The notes: generated by a model not told the origin, from the letters alone. 64,000 bases of DNA from Aristolochia californica (GCA_029961685.1 JARWKL010000010.1:17195931-17259930); one strand, 5' to 3'; shown: positions 41,101 through 52,704, counted from the first letter of the stretch. Program-made: numbers and translations.

Positions 41101-43462
41101 GTTAGGATCAGTTAGAAGTTTCTTTCCTATAAAATCTATTAGGGGTTTTAGTAGTGGAATTTCCCAAACATGGATAACAAAACTTTGGAGTTCATTCTTC
41201 GTGCGTGAAATAATTTTCTTCACTTACATTTATTATTATAGTTTTCAAATTCTGTTGCATACATAAACTAAAATTTTCATTTTGTTGTGATCTTATATCT
41301 TTTTTATTTACGAGAAAAATGGGAGAGTGAAAACTCAAGTTTGGATCTGAAAAAAAAATTTAAACAACCAAAAAGGAAATGCACAAATGCTGAAAGAGAT
41401 AATTCCAAAAAGAATCTGTGATTTTTAATGAAAGGCAAAAAGTGGGTTGTTTGGCTCCAGTAAATATCCAACCACACGTTATCTTAAGAATTTAATTTTT
41501 TCTACTCCTTGAAAATTTTGGATCATTAGGCCACTTGCAACCTCATCATGTTTCTGGCATGCATATCCACCACACTTAAAACATGTTAGGATCAGTTAGA
41601 AGTCTCTTTTCTATCAAATCTATTAGGGGCAGTACAAGTGGAATTTCCCAAACATGGATAACAAATTGTTGGAGTTAATTTTTTGTCCATGAAATAATTT
41701 TCTTCTCTTACATTTATTATAGTTTTCAAATTCTTTTGCATACATCAACTCCAAAATTTTCATTTTGTTGTGATAATATATCCTTTTTATTTATGAGAAA
41801 AATGGGAGAGTGAAAACTCAAGTTTGGATCTGAAAAACTAATTTGAACAACCAAATTGAAAAGCACATATGCTGAGAGAGATAATTCCAAAAAGAATCTG
41901 TGATTTTTAAGGATAGGCAAAAAGTGGGTTGTTTGGCTCCGGTAAATATCCAACCTCACGTTAACTCGAGAATTTAAATTTGTCCACTCCTTGAAATTTT
42001 TGGATCATTAGGCCACTTGCATCCTCAACATGTCTCTGGCTTGCATATCCATTACACTTAAAACATGTTAGGATCAGTTAGAAGTCTCTTTCCTGTCAAA
42101 TCTACTTGGGGTTGTACTTGTGGAATTTCCCAAACATGGATAACAAAACTTTGGAGTTCATTTTTTGTGCGTGAAATAATTTTCTTCACTTACATTTCTT
42201 ATAGTTTTCAAAATCTTTTGCCTACCTAAACTCTAAAATTTTCATTTTCTTGTGATCTTATATCTTTTTTCTTTACGAAAAAATGGGAGAGTGAAAACTC
42301 AAGTTTGGATCTGAAAAAAAAAATTGAACTTCCAAAATGGAATGCACAAATGCTGAGAGAGATAATTCCAAAAAGTATCTGTGATTTTCAAGGATTGGCA
42401 AAAAGTGGGTGCTTTGGGTCCTATAAATATCCAACCACACGTGCACTTGAGAATCTAATTTTTTCTACTCCTTGAAATTTTTGGATCATTAGACCACTTG
42501 CATCCTCAACATGTTTCTGTCATGCATATCCACCCCGTTTAAAACTTGTTAGGATCACTTAGAAGTTTCTTTCCTATAAAATCTTTTAGGGGTTTTAGTA
42601 GTGGAATTTCCCAAACAAGGATAACAAAACGTTGGAGTTCATTTTTAGTGCGTGAAATAGTTTTCTTCACTTACATTTATTATTATAGTTTCCAAATTAT
42701 TTTGCATACATCAACTGTAAAATTTTCATTTTCTTGTCATCTTATATCTTTCTTGTTTACGTGAGAAATAGGAGAGTTAAAACTCAAGTTTGGATCTGAA
42801 AGAAAAAATTGAACATCCAACATGGAAATCCACAAATGGTAAGAGAGATAATTCCAAATATTATTTGTGATTATTAAGGATAGGCAAACAGTGGGTTGTT
42901 TCGCTCCGGTAAATATCCAACCACACGTTAACTTGAGAATTTAATTTTTTCTACTCCTTTAAATTTTTGGATCATTAGGCCACTTGCATCCTCAACATGT
43001 TTTTTGTATGCATGTCCACCACATTTAAAACATTTTAGGATCAGTTAGAAATCTCTTCCTAGTAAAATCTATTACGGGTTGTACAGGTGGAATTTTCCAA
43101 ACATGGATAACAAAACTTTGGAGTTCATTTTTAGTACGAGAAATAATTTTCTTCACTTACATTTATTATATTTTTCAAATTCTTTTGCATATTTATAATC
43201 TAAAATTTTCATTTTGTTGTGATCTTTTATCTTTTTTGTTTACGAGAAAAATGGGAGAGCGAAAACACAAGTTTGGATCTGAAAAAAAAAATTTGAAAAT
43301 TCAAAATGGAATGCACAAATGCTGCGAGAGAAATTCCAAAACGTATCTATCATTTTAAGGATAGGCAAAAAGTGGGTTGTATTGCTCCAATAAATACCCA
43401 GCCACACGTTAACTTGTAAATTTAATTTTTTTTTTCCTTGAAATTTTTGGATCATTAGGCCA
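38145..43462 (+). repeat. Trimer-like higher-order repeat (C-A-B, ~1.45 kb)
   Basis: Class A monomers (a 'ccaccccat'-like variant, 'gaagtttctttcc', 'tttagtagtgg' or close, 'tattattatagtttcc', 'gagagaaatggg') are anchored at 38145, 39597, 41050 and 42497, which is 1447-1453 bp apart. Class C monomers (marked by 'caaaatcttttgcctac') are anchored at 39114, 40567 and 42016. Class B-like monomers ('gtaca(t/g)gtgg' in place of 'gtactagtgg') are anchored at 40083 and 42983. The B slot at 41534 is occupied by a less typical monomer, so the order is imperfect. Confidence 0.75.
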
Positions 43463-46400
43463 CTTGCATCCTCAACATGTTTCTGGCATACATATCCACC
43501 ACATTTAAAACATATTAGGATCAATTAGAATTCTCTTTCCTATAAAATCTATTAGGGGTTGTACTAGTGCAATTTCCCAAACATGGATAACAAAACTTTT
43601 GAGTTAATTTTTAGTGCATGAAATAATTTTGGTCACTTACATTTATTATATTTTTCAAATTCTATTGCATACATAAACTCTAAAATTTTCATTTTGTTGT
43701 GATCTTATATCTTTTTTGTTTACGAGAAAAATGGGAGAGTGAAAACTCAAGTTTGGATCTAAAAAACAAAAATTTGAACATCCAAAATGGATATGCACAA
43801 ATACTGATAGAGATAATTCCAAAAAGTATCTGTGATTTTGAAGGATAGGCAAAAACTGGGTTTTTTGGCTCCGGTAAATTTTGCAAGCACACGTTTACTT
43901 GACAATTTAATTTTTTCAACTCCTTGAAATTTTTGGATCATTAGGCGCATCCTCAACATGTTTCTGGCATGCATATCCACCACATTTAAAACATGTTAGG
44001 ATCACTTAGAAGTGTCTTTCCTATAAAATCTATTAGGGGTGTTACAAGTGGAATTTCCCAAACATGGACAACAAAACTATGGAGTTCAATTTTAGTGCGT
44101 GAAATAATTTTCTTCACATACGTTTATTATAGTTTTCAAATTCTTTTGCATACATAAACTCTAAAATTTTCATTTTGTTGTTATCTTATATCTTTTTTTG
44201 TTTACGAGAAAAATAGGAGAGTGAAAACTTAAGTGTGGAGATGAAAAAAAATTAGAACATCCAAAATAGAAATGCACAAATGATGAGACATATAATTCCA
44301 AAAAGTATATGTGATTTTTAAGGATAGGCAAAAAGTGGGTTGTTTGGGTCTGGTAAATATCCAACCATACGTTAACTTGAGAATTTAGTTTTTTCTTCTC
44401 CTTGAAATTTTTGGATCATTAGGCCACTTGCATCCTCAACATGTTTCTGGCATGCATATCCACCACATTTAAAACATGTTAGGATCAGTAAGAAGTCTCT
44501 TTCCTATAAAATCTATTACGGGTTGGACTAGTGGAATTTTCCAAACGTGGATAACAAAACTTTTGAGTTCATTTTTAGTGGGTGAAATAATTTTCTTCAC
44601 TTACATTTATTATAGTTTTCAAATTCTTTTGCATACAAAAACTCTAAAATTTTCATTTTTTTGTGATCTTATTTCTTTTTTTTACGAGAAAAATGGAAGA
44701 GTGAAAACTCATGTTTGGATCTGAAAAAAATATTTGAACATCATATATGTAAATGCACAAATGCTGAGAGAGATATTTCCAGAAAGTATCTGTGATTTTT
44801 AAGGATAGGCAAAAAGTGGGTTGTTTGGCTCCGCTAAATATATAGCCACACGTTAACTTGAGAATTTAATTTTTTCTACTCGATGAAATTTTTGGATCAT
44901 TAGGCCACTTGCATCCACAACATGAATCTGCCATGGTCCACCACATTAAAACTTGTTAGGATCAGTTAGAAGTCTCTTTCCTCTAAAATATATTAGGGGT
45001 TGTTCAAGTGGAATTTTCAAAACCTGGATAACAAAACTTTGGAGTTCATTTTTAGTGCATGAAATAATTTTCTTCACTTACATTTATTATATTTTTCAAA
45101 TTATTTTGCATACTTATACTCTAAAATTTTCATTTTGTTGTGATCTTATATCTTTTTTGTTTACGAGAAAAATGAGAGAGTGAAAACACAAGTTTGGATC
45201 AGAAAAAAAAATTTGAAAATCCAAAATGGAATGCACAAATGCTGAGAGAGGTAATTCCGAAATGTATCTGTGATTTTTAAGGATAGGCAAAAAGTGGGTT
45301 GTATGGCTCCGGTACGCGTTAACTTGTGAATTTAATTTTTTCTTCTCCTTGAAATATTTGGATCATTAGGCCAATTGCATCCTCAACATGTTTCTGGCAT
45401 GCATATCCACCACATTTGAAACATGTTAGGATCAGTTAGAATTCTCTTTCCTATAAAATCTATTAGGGGTAATACTGGTGCAATTTCCCAAACATGGATA
45501 ACAAAACTTTGGAGTTAATTTTTAGTGCGTGTAATAATTTTCTTCACTTATATTTTTTATATTTTTCTAATTCTTTTGCATACATAAACTCTAAAATTTT
45601 CATTTTGTTGTGATTTTATTTCTTTTTTGTTTACGAGAAAAATGGGAGAGTGAAAACTCAAGTTTGGATTTGAAAAACAAAAATTTGAACATCCAAAATG
45701 GATATGCACAAATACTGAGAGAGATAATTCCAAAAAGTATCTGTGATTTTTAATGATAGGCAAAAAGTGGGTTGTTTGGCTCCGGTAAATTTCCACGCAC
45801 ACGTTTACTTGACAATTTAATTTTTTTTACTCCTTGAAATTTTTGGATCATTAGGCGCATCCTCAACATGTTTCTGGCATGCATATCCACCACATTTAAA
45901 ACATGTTAGGATCAATTAGAAGTCTCTTTCCTATAAAATCCATTAGGTGTTGTACTTATGGAATTTCCCAAACAAGGATAACAAAACGTTGGAGTTCATT
46001 TTTATTTCGTGAAATAATTTTCTTCACATACATTTATTATAGTTTTTAAATTCTTTTGTATATATAAACTCTAAAATTTTCATTTTGTTGTTATCTTATA
46101 TCTTTTTTTTGTTTACGAGAAAAATGGGAGAGTGAAAACTTAAGTGTGGAGATGGAAAAAAATTAGAACATCCAAAATGGAAATGCACAAATGATGTGAG
46201 ATATAATTCCAAAAAGTATATGTGATTTTTAAGGATAGGCAAAAAGTGGGTTGTTTGGCTTTGGTAAATATCCAAACACACGTTAACTTGAGAATTTAGT
46301 TTTTTCTACTCGAAATATTTGGATCATTAGGCCACTTGCATCCTCAACATGTTTCTGGCATGCCCATCCGCCACATTTAAAACATGTTAGGATCAGTTTG

Positions 46401-47291
46401 AAGTCTCTTTCCTATAAAATCTATTACGGGTTGTAGTAGTGGAATTTTCCAAACATGGATAACAAAAGTTTGTAGTTCATTTTTAGTGCGTGAAATTATT
46501 TTATTCACTTAATTTTATTATAGTTTTTAAATTCTTTTGCATACATAAACTTTAAAATTTTCATTTTGTTGTGATCTAATATCTTTTTTTTTTTCCAGAA
46601 AAATGGTAGAGTGAAAATTCAAGTTAGGATCTGAAAAAAAAATTTGAACATGCAAAATGGAAATGCACAAATTCTGAGAGAGATAATTCCAAAAAGTATC
46701 TGTGATTTTTAAGGGTAGGCAAAAAGTGGGTTGTTTGGCCCTGGTAAATATCCAACCACACGTTAACTTGAGAATTTAATTTTTCTTCTTCATGAAATTT
46801 TTGGATCATTAGGCGACTTGCTTGTTTTTGGCACGCATATCCACCACATTTAAAATATGTTAGGATCAGTTAGAAGTCTCTTTCTTGTAAAATCTATTAG
46901 GGGTTGTACTAGTTGAATTTCCCCAACACGGATAAACAAACTTCTGAGTTCATTTTTTGTGAGTGAAATAATTTTCTTCACTTATATTTATTATAGTTTT
47001 CTAATTCTTTTGCATACATAAACTCTAAAATTTGCATTTTTTATTTATCTTATATCTTTTTTTTTTACTAGAAAAATGGGAGAGTGAAAACTCTAGTTTG
47101 GATCTGAAAAAAAAAATTTGAACATCCAAAATGGAAATGCACAAATGTTGAGAGGGATAATTCCAAAAAGTATCTATGATTTTTAAGGATAGGCAAAAAG
47201 TGTGTTGTTTGGCTCCGATAAATATCAAACCACACGCTAACTTGAGAATTTAATTTTTTCTACTCCTTGAAATTATTTGATCATTAGGCCA
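43463..47291 (+). repeat. Tetramer-like higher-order repeat (~1.92 kb, two copies)
   Basis: Diagnostic variants recur after four monomers. 'aaaacaaaaatttg' with 'ggatatgcac' is found near 43765 and 45676. The five-base-short anchor 'ttaggcgcatcc' is near 43942 and 45852. 'gttgttatc' with 'cttaagtgtggagatg' is near 44178-44240 and 46089-46152. 'ctattacggg' is near 44512 and 46422. The fourth monomers (44908 and 46817) differ more from each other. The same series is seen again at about 52.2-55.9 kb. Confidence 0.7.
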
Positions 47292-49430
47292 CTTGCTTCC
47301 TCAACATGTTTCTGGCATGCATATCCACCCCATTTAAAACATGTTACGATAAGTTAGAAGTTTCTTTCCAATAAAATCTATTAAGGATTTTAGTAGTGGA
47401 ATTTCTCAAACATGGATAACAAAACTTTGGAGTTCATTTTTAGTGCGTCAAATATTTTTTTTCTCTTACATTTATTATTATAGTTTCCAAATTCTTTTGC
47501 ATACATAAACTCTAAAATTTTCATTTCGTTGTCATCTTATATCTTACTTGTTCACGAGAGAAATGGGAGAGTGAAAACTCAAGTTTGGGTCTGAAAAAAA
47601 AATTTGAACATCCAAAATAAAAATCCACAAATGCTGAGAGTGATAATTCCAAAAAGTATCAGTGATTTTTAAGGACAGGCAAAAAGTTGGTTGTTTGGCT
47701 CCATTAAATATCCAACCACACGTTAACTTGAGAATTTAATTTTTTCTACTCGTTGAAATTTTTTGATCATTAGGCCACTTGCATACTCAACATGTTTCTG
47801 GCTTGCATATCCACCACACTTAAAACATGTTAGGACCAGTTAGAAGTCTCTTTCCTATCAAATCTATTAGGGATCATATAAGTGGAATTTCCCAAACATG
47901 GATAACAAAACATTGGAGTTCATTTTTTGGGCGTGAAATAATTTTCTTCACTTACAATTATTATAGTTTTCAAAATATTTTGCCTACATAAACTCTAAAA
48001 TTTTCATTTTGTTGTGATCTTATTTCTTTTTTCTATACGAGAAAAAAGGAAGAGTGATAACGCAAGATTGGATATATAAAAAAAAATCAACTTCCAAAAT
48101 GGAAATGCACAAATGATGAGAGCGATAATTCCAAAAAGTATGTGTGATTTTTAAGGATTGGGAAAAAGTGGGTTGTTTGGCTCCTGTAAATATCCAACCA
48201 CACGATAACTTGAGAATTTAATTATTCTACTCCTTGAAATTTTTGGATCATTAGACCACTTGCATCCTAAACATATTTCTGGCATGCATATCTACCCCAT
48301 TTAAAACATGTTAGGATTAGTTATAAGTTTCTTTCCTATAAAATCTATTAGGGGTTTTAGTAGTGGAATTTCCCAAACTTGGATAACAAAACATTGGAGT
48401 ACATTTTCAGCGCATGAAATAATTTTATTCACTTACATTTATTCTAGTTTTCAAATTCTTTTGCATAAATAAACTCTAAAATTTTCATTTTGTTGTGATC
48501 TTATATCTTTTTTATTTACAAGAAAAATGGGAGAGTGAAAACTCAAGTTTGGATCTGAAAAAAAATTTGAACAACCAAAATGGAAATGCACAAATGTAGA
48601 GAGAGATAATTGCTAAAAGTATCTGTGATTTTTAAGGATAGGCAAAAAACGGGTTGTTTGGTTCCGGTAAATATCTAACCACACGTTAACTTGAGAATTT
48701 AATTTTTTCTACTCCTTGAAATTTTTGGATCATTAGACCACTTGCATCCTTAACAAGTTTTTGGCATGCATATCCACCACATTTAAAACATGTTATGATC
48801 AATTAGAAATCTCTTTCCTCTAAAATCTATTAGGGGTTGTATATGTGGAATTTCCCAAACATGGATAACAAAACTTTGGAGTTCATTTTTAGTGCGTGAA
48901 ATAATTTTCTTCACTTACATATATTATAGTTTTCAAATTCTTTTGCATACATAAACTCTAAAATTTTCATTTTTTTGTGATCTTATACCTTTTTTGTTTA
49001 CGAGAAAAATGGGAGAGTGAAAACTCAAGTTTGGATCTGAAAAAAAAAAAATTGAACATCCAAAATAGAAAAGCACAAATGCTAAGAGAGGTAATTCTAA
49101 AATGTATCTGTGATTTTTAAAGATAGGCAAAAAGTGGGTTCTTTGGCTCCGGTAAATATCCAACCACATGTTAACTTGACAATTTAATTTTTTCTACTCC
49201 TTGAAATTTTTGGTTCATTAGGCCACTTGCATTCTTAACATGTTTCTGGCTAGCATATCCACCATTCTTAAAACATGTTAGGATCAGTTAGAAGTCTCTT
49301 TCCTATGAAATCTATAAGGGGTTGTACTAGTGGAATTTCCCAAACATGGATAACAAAACTTTGGAGTTCATTTGTAGTGCGTGAAATAATTTTATTCACT
49401 TACATTTATTCTAGTTTTCAAATTCTTTTG
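45374..49430 (+). repeat. ~4 kb satellite segment duplicated at 8.6 kb offset (copy 1)
   Basis: Successive variant monomers match those at 53964-58020 in the same order. Anchor pairs are ~45857/54447, 46335/54927, 46817/55411, 47292/55890, 47778/56376, 48259/56857, 48741/57340 and 49226/57825, with offsets of 8590-8600. Shared marks include 'ttgcttcctcaac' (47292/55890), 'gtatatgtgg' (48741/57340) and 'ctataaggggttg' (49226/57825). The second half of the 48259 monomer does not match its partner, suggesting later local conversion. Confidence 0.7.
48412..48529 (+). repeat. ~113 bp tract nearly identical to 49382-49495
   Basis: From 'gaaataattttattcac' through 'gcataaataaactc' to 'atttacaagaaaaat' this tract differs from 49382-49495 by one base that I can see, although neighbouring monomers elsewhere differ at several positions. 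It interrupts the class A pattern of its own monomer (which loses 'tattattatag'). This looks like a short conversion or exchange tract between monomers two apart. Confidence 0.65.
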
Positions 49431-49484
49431 CATAAATAAACTCTAAAATTTTCATTTTGTTGTGATCTTGTATCTTTTTTATTT

Positions 49485-49500
49485 ACAAGAAAAATCTATA
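49485..49500 (+). repeat. ~294 bp deletion junction in the array
   Basis: 'acaagaaaaat' joins 'ctataatgggttgtat'. The end of one monomer and the anchor region of the next are missing, leaving 670 bp from 49226 to 49896. The 'aaaat' at the join is present at both normal sites, consistent with microhomology. Confidence 0.85.
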
Positions 49501-51334
49501 ATGGGTTGTATATGTGGAATTTCCCAAACATGGATAACAAAAATTTGGAGTTCATTTTTAGTGCATGAAATAATTTTCTTCACTTACATTTATTATTTTA
49601 ATTTCCAAATTCTTTTGCATACATAAACTCTATTATTTTCATTTTTTTGTCATCTTATATCTTTCTTGTTTACTAGAGAAATGGGAGAGTGAAAACTCAA
49701 GTTTGGATCTAAAAAATAAATTTCAACATCCAAAATGGAAATCCACAAATGCTGAGAGAGATAATTCTTAAAAGTATCTGTGATTTTTAAGGAAAGGAAA
49801 AAAGTGGGTTGTTTGGCTCCGGTAAATATCCAACCACACATTAACTTGAGAATTTAATTTTTTCTATTCCTTGAATTTTTTGGATCATTAGGCCACTTGC
49901 ATCCTCAACATGTTTCTGGTATGCATATCCATCACATTTAAAACATGTTAGGATCAGTTAGAAGTCTCTTTCCTATAAAATCTATTACGGGTTGTACTAG
50001 TGGAATTTCCCAAACATGGATAACAAAACTTTGGAGTTCATTTTTAGTGCGTGTAATAATTTTCTTCTCTTACATTTATTATAGTTTTCATATTCTTTTG
50101 CATACATAAACTTTAAAATTTTCATTTTGTTGTGATCTTATATCATTTTTGTTTACGAGAAAAATGGGAGAGTGAAAACTCAAGTTTGGATCTGAAAAAA
50201 AAAAATTTGAACATCCAAAATTGAAATGCACAAATGCTGTGTGAGATAATTCCAAAAAGTATCTGTGATTTTTAAGAATAGGCAAAAAGTTGGTTGTTTG
50301 GCTCCGGTAAATATCCAACCACACGTTAACTTGACAATTTATTTTTTCTACTCCTTGAAATTTTTGGATCATTAGGCCACTTGCATCCTTAACATGTTTT
50401 TGGCATGCATATCCACCACATTTAAAACATGTTAGGATCAGTAAGAAGTCTCTTTCCTATAAAATCTATTAGCGGTTGTACAAGTGGAATTTTCCAAACG
50501 TGGTTAACAAAACTTTTGAGTTCATTTTTAGTGCGTGAAAAAATTTTCTTCACTTACATTTATTTTTGTTTTCAAATTATTTTGCATTCATAAACTCTAA
50601 AATTTTTATTTTTTTGTGATCTTAAATCTTTTTTTTTCGAGAAAAATGGAAGGGTGAAAACTCAAGTTTGGATCTGAAAAAAATATTTGAACATCCAAAA
50701 GGAAATGCACAAATCCTGAGAGAGATAATTCCAGAAAGTATCTGTGATTTTTAAGGATAGGCAAAAAGTGGGTTGTTTGGCTCCGGTAAATATACAGCCA
50801 CACGTTAACTTGAGTATTTAACTTTTTCTACTCGAAATTTTTGGATGATTAGGCCACTTCCATCCTCAACATGATTCTGCCATGCTCCACCACATTTAAA
50901 ACTTGTTAGGATCAGTTAGAAGTCTTTTTCCTATAAAATATATTAGGGGTTGTTAAAGTGGAATTTCCAAAACAAGGATAACAAAACTTTGGAGTGCATT
51001 TTTAGTGCGTGTGATAGATGCCATATTCTGACATGAGAACTAGGTTAATTATAATAGAATAACCTTTATAATTGTGTTATAGGTGGTTACTTATCGGTTT
51101 TCAAATGAAATGAGCATTTATTGAATTTGGCATTAATCACTGTCAATATTGCATATTTCTCTCTCCTGAATTATATTTCATTATTTTTTAGTCTTATTTC
51201 TTCCTGAAATGCTTTTTATAGATTCAATTATGGAATTTCAGGAGAATTTGGGTGGAGAAAAAGATATTGACCAAAATGCCCTTAGTGAAATGGAGGTAAT
51301 TTCTTGGGCAAATCGTTTTAAAATAAGAAAATCA

Positions 51335-51342
51335 TATTTAAA
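51335..51342 (+). promoter_or_regulatory. TATA-like box in the island
   Basis: TATTTAAA lies at the switch from AT-rich to GC-rich sequence. About 30 bp downstream begins a purine-rich leader-like stretch ('aaggagggaggcgtcg'). The position suits a core promoter in an LTR or a gene, but no start site can be proven by reading. Confidence 0.35.
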
Positions 51343-51905
51343 GGAGGGAGGCGTCGAACGATAAGAAGGAGGAGCGTGAAAGGAAAAGAGAAACAGAGTA
51401 TCGAAAAACAGAGGAGCACCGTCGACCGAAATAGGGGAGGATCCGAGAGGAGTTCCCCACCGCCATTCGCCGGGCCACCGTCGTCCACCGCCGTCCACCG
51501 CCGTCCAGCAACCGAGAACAACCCCGAGGAGAGCTCGAGAGAGTCTCCGTCGAGGTGATTTCTACAGTGCTATTTTTTGCTCGCCAGGCCGGGAGGGGAT
51601 CCGAGAGGGCTTCTCCGGTGCCACTTCTTCTTTCTGACCATCCTCCGGCGTCGGTTACGTATTTCCGACCAGTCCCGGAGCTATTCCGACTCCAACCGAG
51701 ACTCGAGAGAGCCGGTTGGAGAACGTCAGCTTTGTTTCGTTCTTCGCCGGACGTTACCTCCGTCCGTCGGCTTCTAACTGTCGTCGCCGGCATCGTCTCT
51801 ACCTCCGGCCACTCACTATTGCTACCCGACGCCACCAATTTCCGGAAATTGCAGCACCCGTCAGAACGAGTTGCTGCCCGAGCGAGAGGAGGAAGAAGGG
51901 GAGTA
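51343..51905. other. GC-rich, CpG-rich core of the island
   Basis: Lines I counted between 51421 and 51660 are 55-67% GC, against about 18-40% for satellite lines. ORFs occur in several frames on both strands (up to 166 codons on the minus strand at 51338-51838 and 121 codons on the plus strand at 51555-51920). They overlap one another, are rich in Ser, Arg and Pro, and resemble no domain I know. They are most simply explained by few stop codons in GC-rich DNA. 'ggatccgagagg' is repeated at 51439 and 51597. I do not call a gene. Confidence 0.55.
51475..51508 (+). repeat. Short tandem repeat of a ~10 bp unit (ccaccgccgt-like)
   Basis: About three copies of a decamer 'ccaccg(c/t)cgt' in tandem sit inside the GC-rich core. 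They are short and imperfect, and fit leader or LTR low-complexity sequence. Confidence 0.7.
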
Positions 51906-51919
51906 ATTCATCATTATTG

Positions 51920-51948
51920 AATTTAATTTTTCATATAGTTTGAACTTA
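51920..51948 (+). repeat. 29 bp direct repeat, source copy in the island
   Basis: A 29 bp stretch running from 'aatttaatttttcatatag' to 'tttgaactta' is found again, identical, at 52057-52085 beyond the island's right edge. Here it lies in continuous island sequence ('attattg' before, 'ggttttgaatg' after), so this is likely the original. Confidence 0.85.
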
Positions 51949-52056
51949 GGTTTTGAATGTTAATTGAATCTGATTTGATAATTAAGGTTTATTTAAGATT
52001 TGTTTTCTTGAAAAAAAAATAATAATTTTTTTCACTTACATTTATTATATTTTTCA

Positions 52057-52085
52057 AATTTAATTTTTCATATAGTTTGAACTTA
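52057..52085 (+). repeat. 29 bp direct repeat, copy pasted into satellite
   Basis: This is identical to 51920-51948. It is preceded by ~45 bp of satellite (52011-52056, 'cacttacatttattatat') and followed by a second short satellite piece ('acttacatttattata' at 52081-52096) before joining 'atgctgagagag'. The patchwork of island and satellite scraps is a sign of template switching during break repair. Confidence 0.8.
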
Positions 52086-52704
52086 CATTTATTATAATGC
52101 TGAGAGAGAAATTCCAAAATGTATCTGTGATTTTTAAGAATAGGCAAAAAGTGTGTTGTAAGTCTCCGATAAATATCCAGCCACATGTTAACTTGTGAAT
52201 TTAATTTTTTCTTCTCCTTGAAATTTTTGGATCGTTAGGCCACTTGCATCCTCAACATGTTTCGGGCATGCATATCCACCACATTTAAAACATGTTAGGA
52301 TCAGTTAGAATTCTCTTTCCTATAAAATTTATTAGGGGTTGTACTAGTGCAAATTCCCAAACATGGATAACAAAACTTTGGAGTTAATTTTTATTGCGTG
52401 TAATTTTCTTCACTTACATTTATTATATTTTTCTAATTATATTGCATACATAAACTCTAAAATTTTCATTTTGTTGTGATCGTCTATCTTTTTTTTTTAC
52501 GAGAAAAATGGGAGAGTGAAAACTCAAGTTTGGATCTTAAAAACAAAAATTTGAACAGCCAAAATGGATATGCACAAATACTGAGAGAGATAATTCCAAA
52601 AAGTATCCGTGATTTTTAAGGATAGGCAAAAAGAGGGTTGTTTGGCTCCGGTAAATTTCCAAGCACACGTTTTCTAGACAATTTCATTTTTTCAACTGCT
52701 CGAA

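Larger units (their letters stand above)
1..51011 (+). repeat. Tandem satellite array, ~482 bp monomer (left part)
   Basis: The sequence is a continuous head-to-tail array, with every monomer in the same orientation. The anchor 'cttgcatcc' or a close variant recurs at, for example, 45, 529, 1011, 1494, 2311, 2793, 3278, 3756, 4239, 4688, 5170, 5652, 6134, 6617, 7084, 7566, 8050, 8517, 9000, 10133, 10619, 11102, 11587, 12072, 12556, 13220, 13704, 14188, 14668, 15151, 16080, 17047, 18478, 19882, 20818, 21771, 23208, 24144, 25113, 26081, 27046, 28010, 29465, 30910, 32381, 33353, 34793, 36244, 37663, 39114, 40567, 42016, 43463, 44908, 46335, 47778, 49226 and 50867. Spacing is usually 482-485 bp; shorter steps mark internally deleted monomers listed separately. 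The DNA is AT-rich (individual lines I counted were about 18-40% GC). Monomers differ by scattered substitutions and homopolymer-length changes. No gene lies inside. It starts mid-monomer, so the array extends beyond the left edge. Confidence 0.97.
51012..52010 (+). mobile_element. ~1 kb non-satellite island, possible LTR fragment
   Basis: This is the only non-satellite DNA in the window. It starts 'tgatagatgccatattctg' (or two bases earlier, as TGTGATAG), runs AT-rich to ~51340, GC-rich and CpG-rich to ~51905, then AT-rich again. An AT-rich U3-like part with a TATA-like box followed by a GC-rich R/U5-like part is typical of plant Ty3/gypsy-type LTRs, and 'TG' at the left edge fits an LTR end. 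Against this, I see no matching CA end, no target-site duplication, no primer-binding site, no gag or pol, and no second LTR. It could instead be the promoter and 5' part of a host gene. The orientation as an LTR is inferred from base composition only. Confidence 0.45.
50867..52242 (+). repeat. Single satellite monomer interrupted by the GC-rich island
   Basis: The left part (50867-51011) carries 'gattctgccatgctcc', matching only the 44908 monomer ('gaatctgccatggtcc'). The right part, from about 52096, matches the same monomer's second half near 45241 ('aaatgtatctgtgattt'). The offset changes from ~5.96 kb before the island to ~6.86 kb after it, a net gain of ~0.9 kb. The intact 44908 monomer shows what the site looked like before insertion. 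About 125 bp of satellite between 'gtgcgtg' and 'gctgagag' is missing or rearranged. Confidence 0.75.

Noticed and set aside
51338..51838. 166-codon minus-strand ORF in the GC-rich island
   Set aside because: It overlaps several other ORFs on both strands, has no recognisable domain, and is expected in GC-rich DNA with few stop codons.
51555..51920. 121-codon plus-strand ORF in the island
   Set aside because: It is Ser/Arg/Pro-rich low-complexity translation without a known motif, and overlapping frames are equally open. A coding call is not supported.
51005..52025. Target-site duplication flanking the island
   Set aside because: The bases before the island ('agtgcg') are not repeated after it. 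The right edge is rearranged, so no duplication can be supported.
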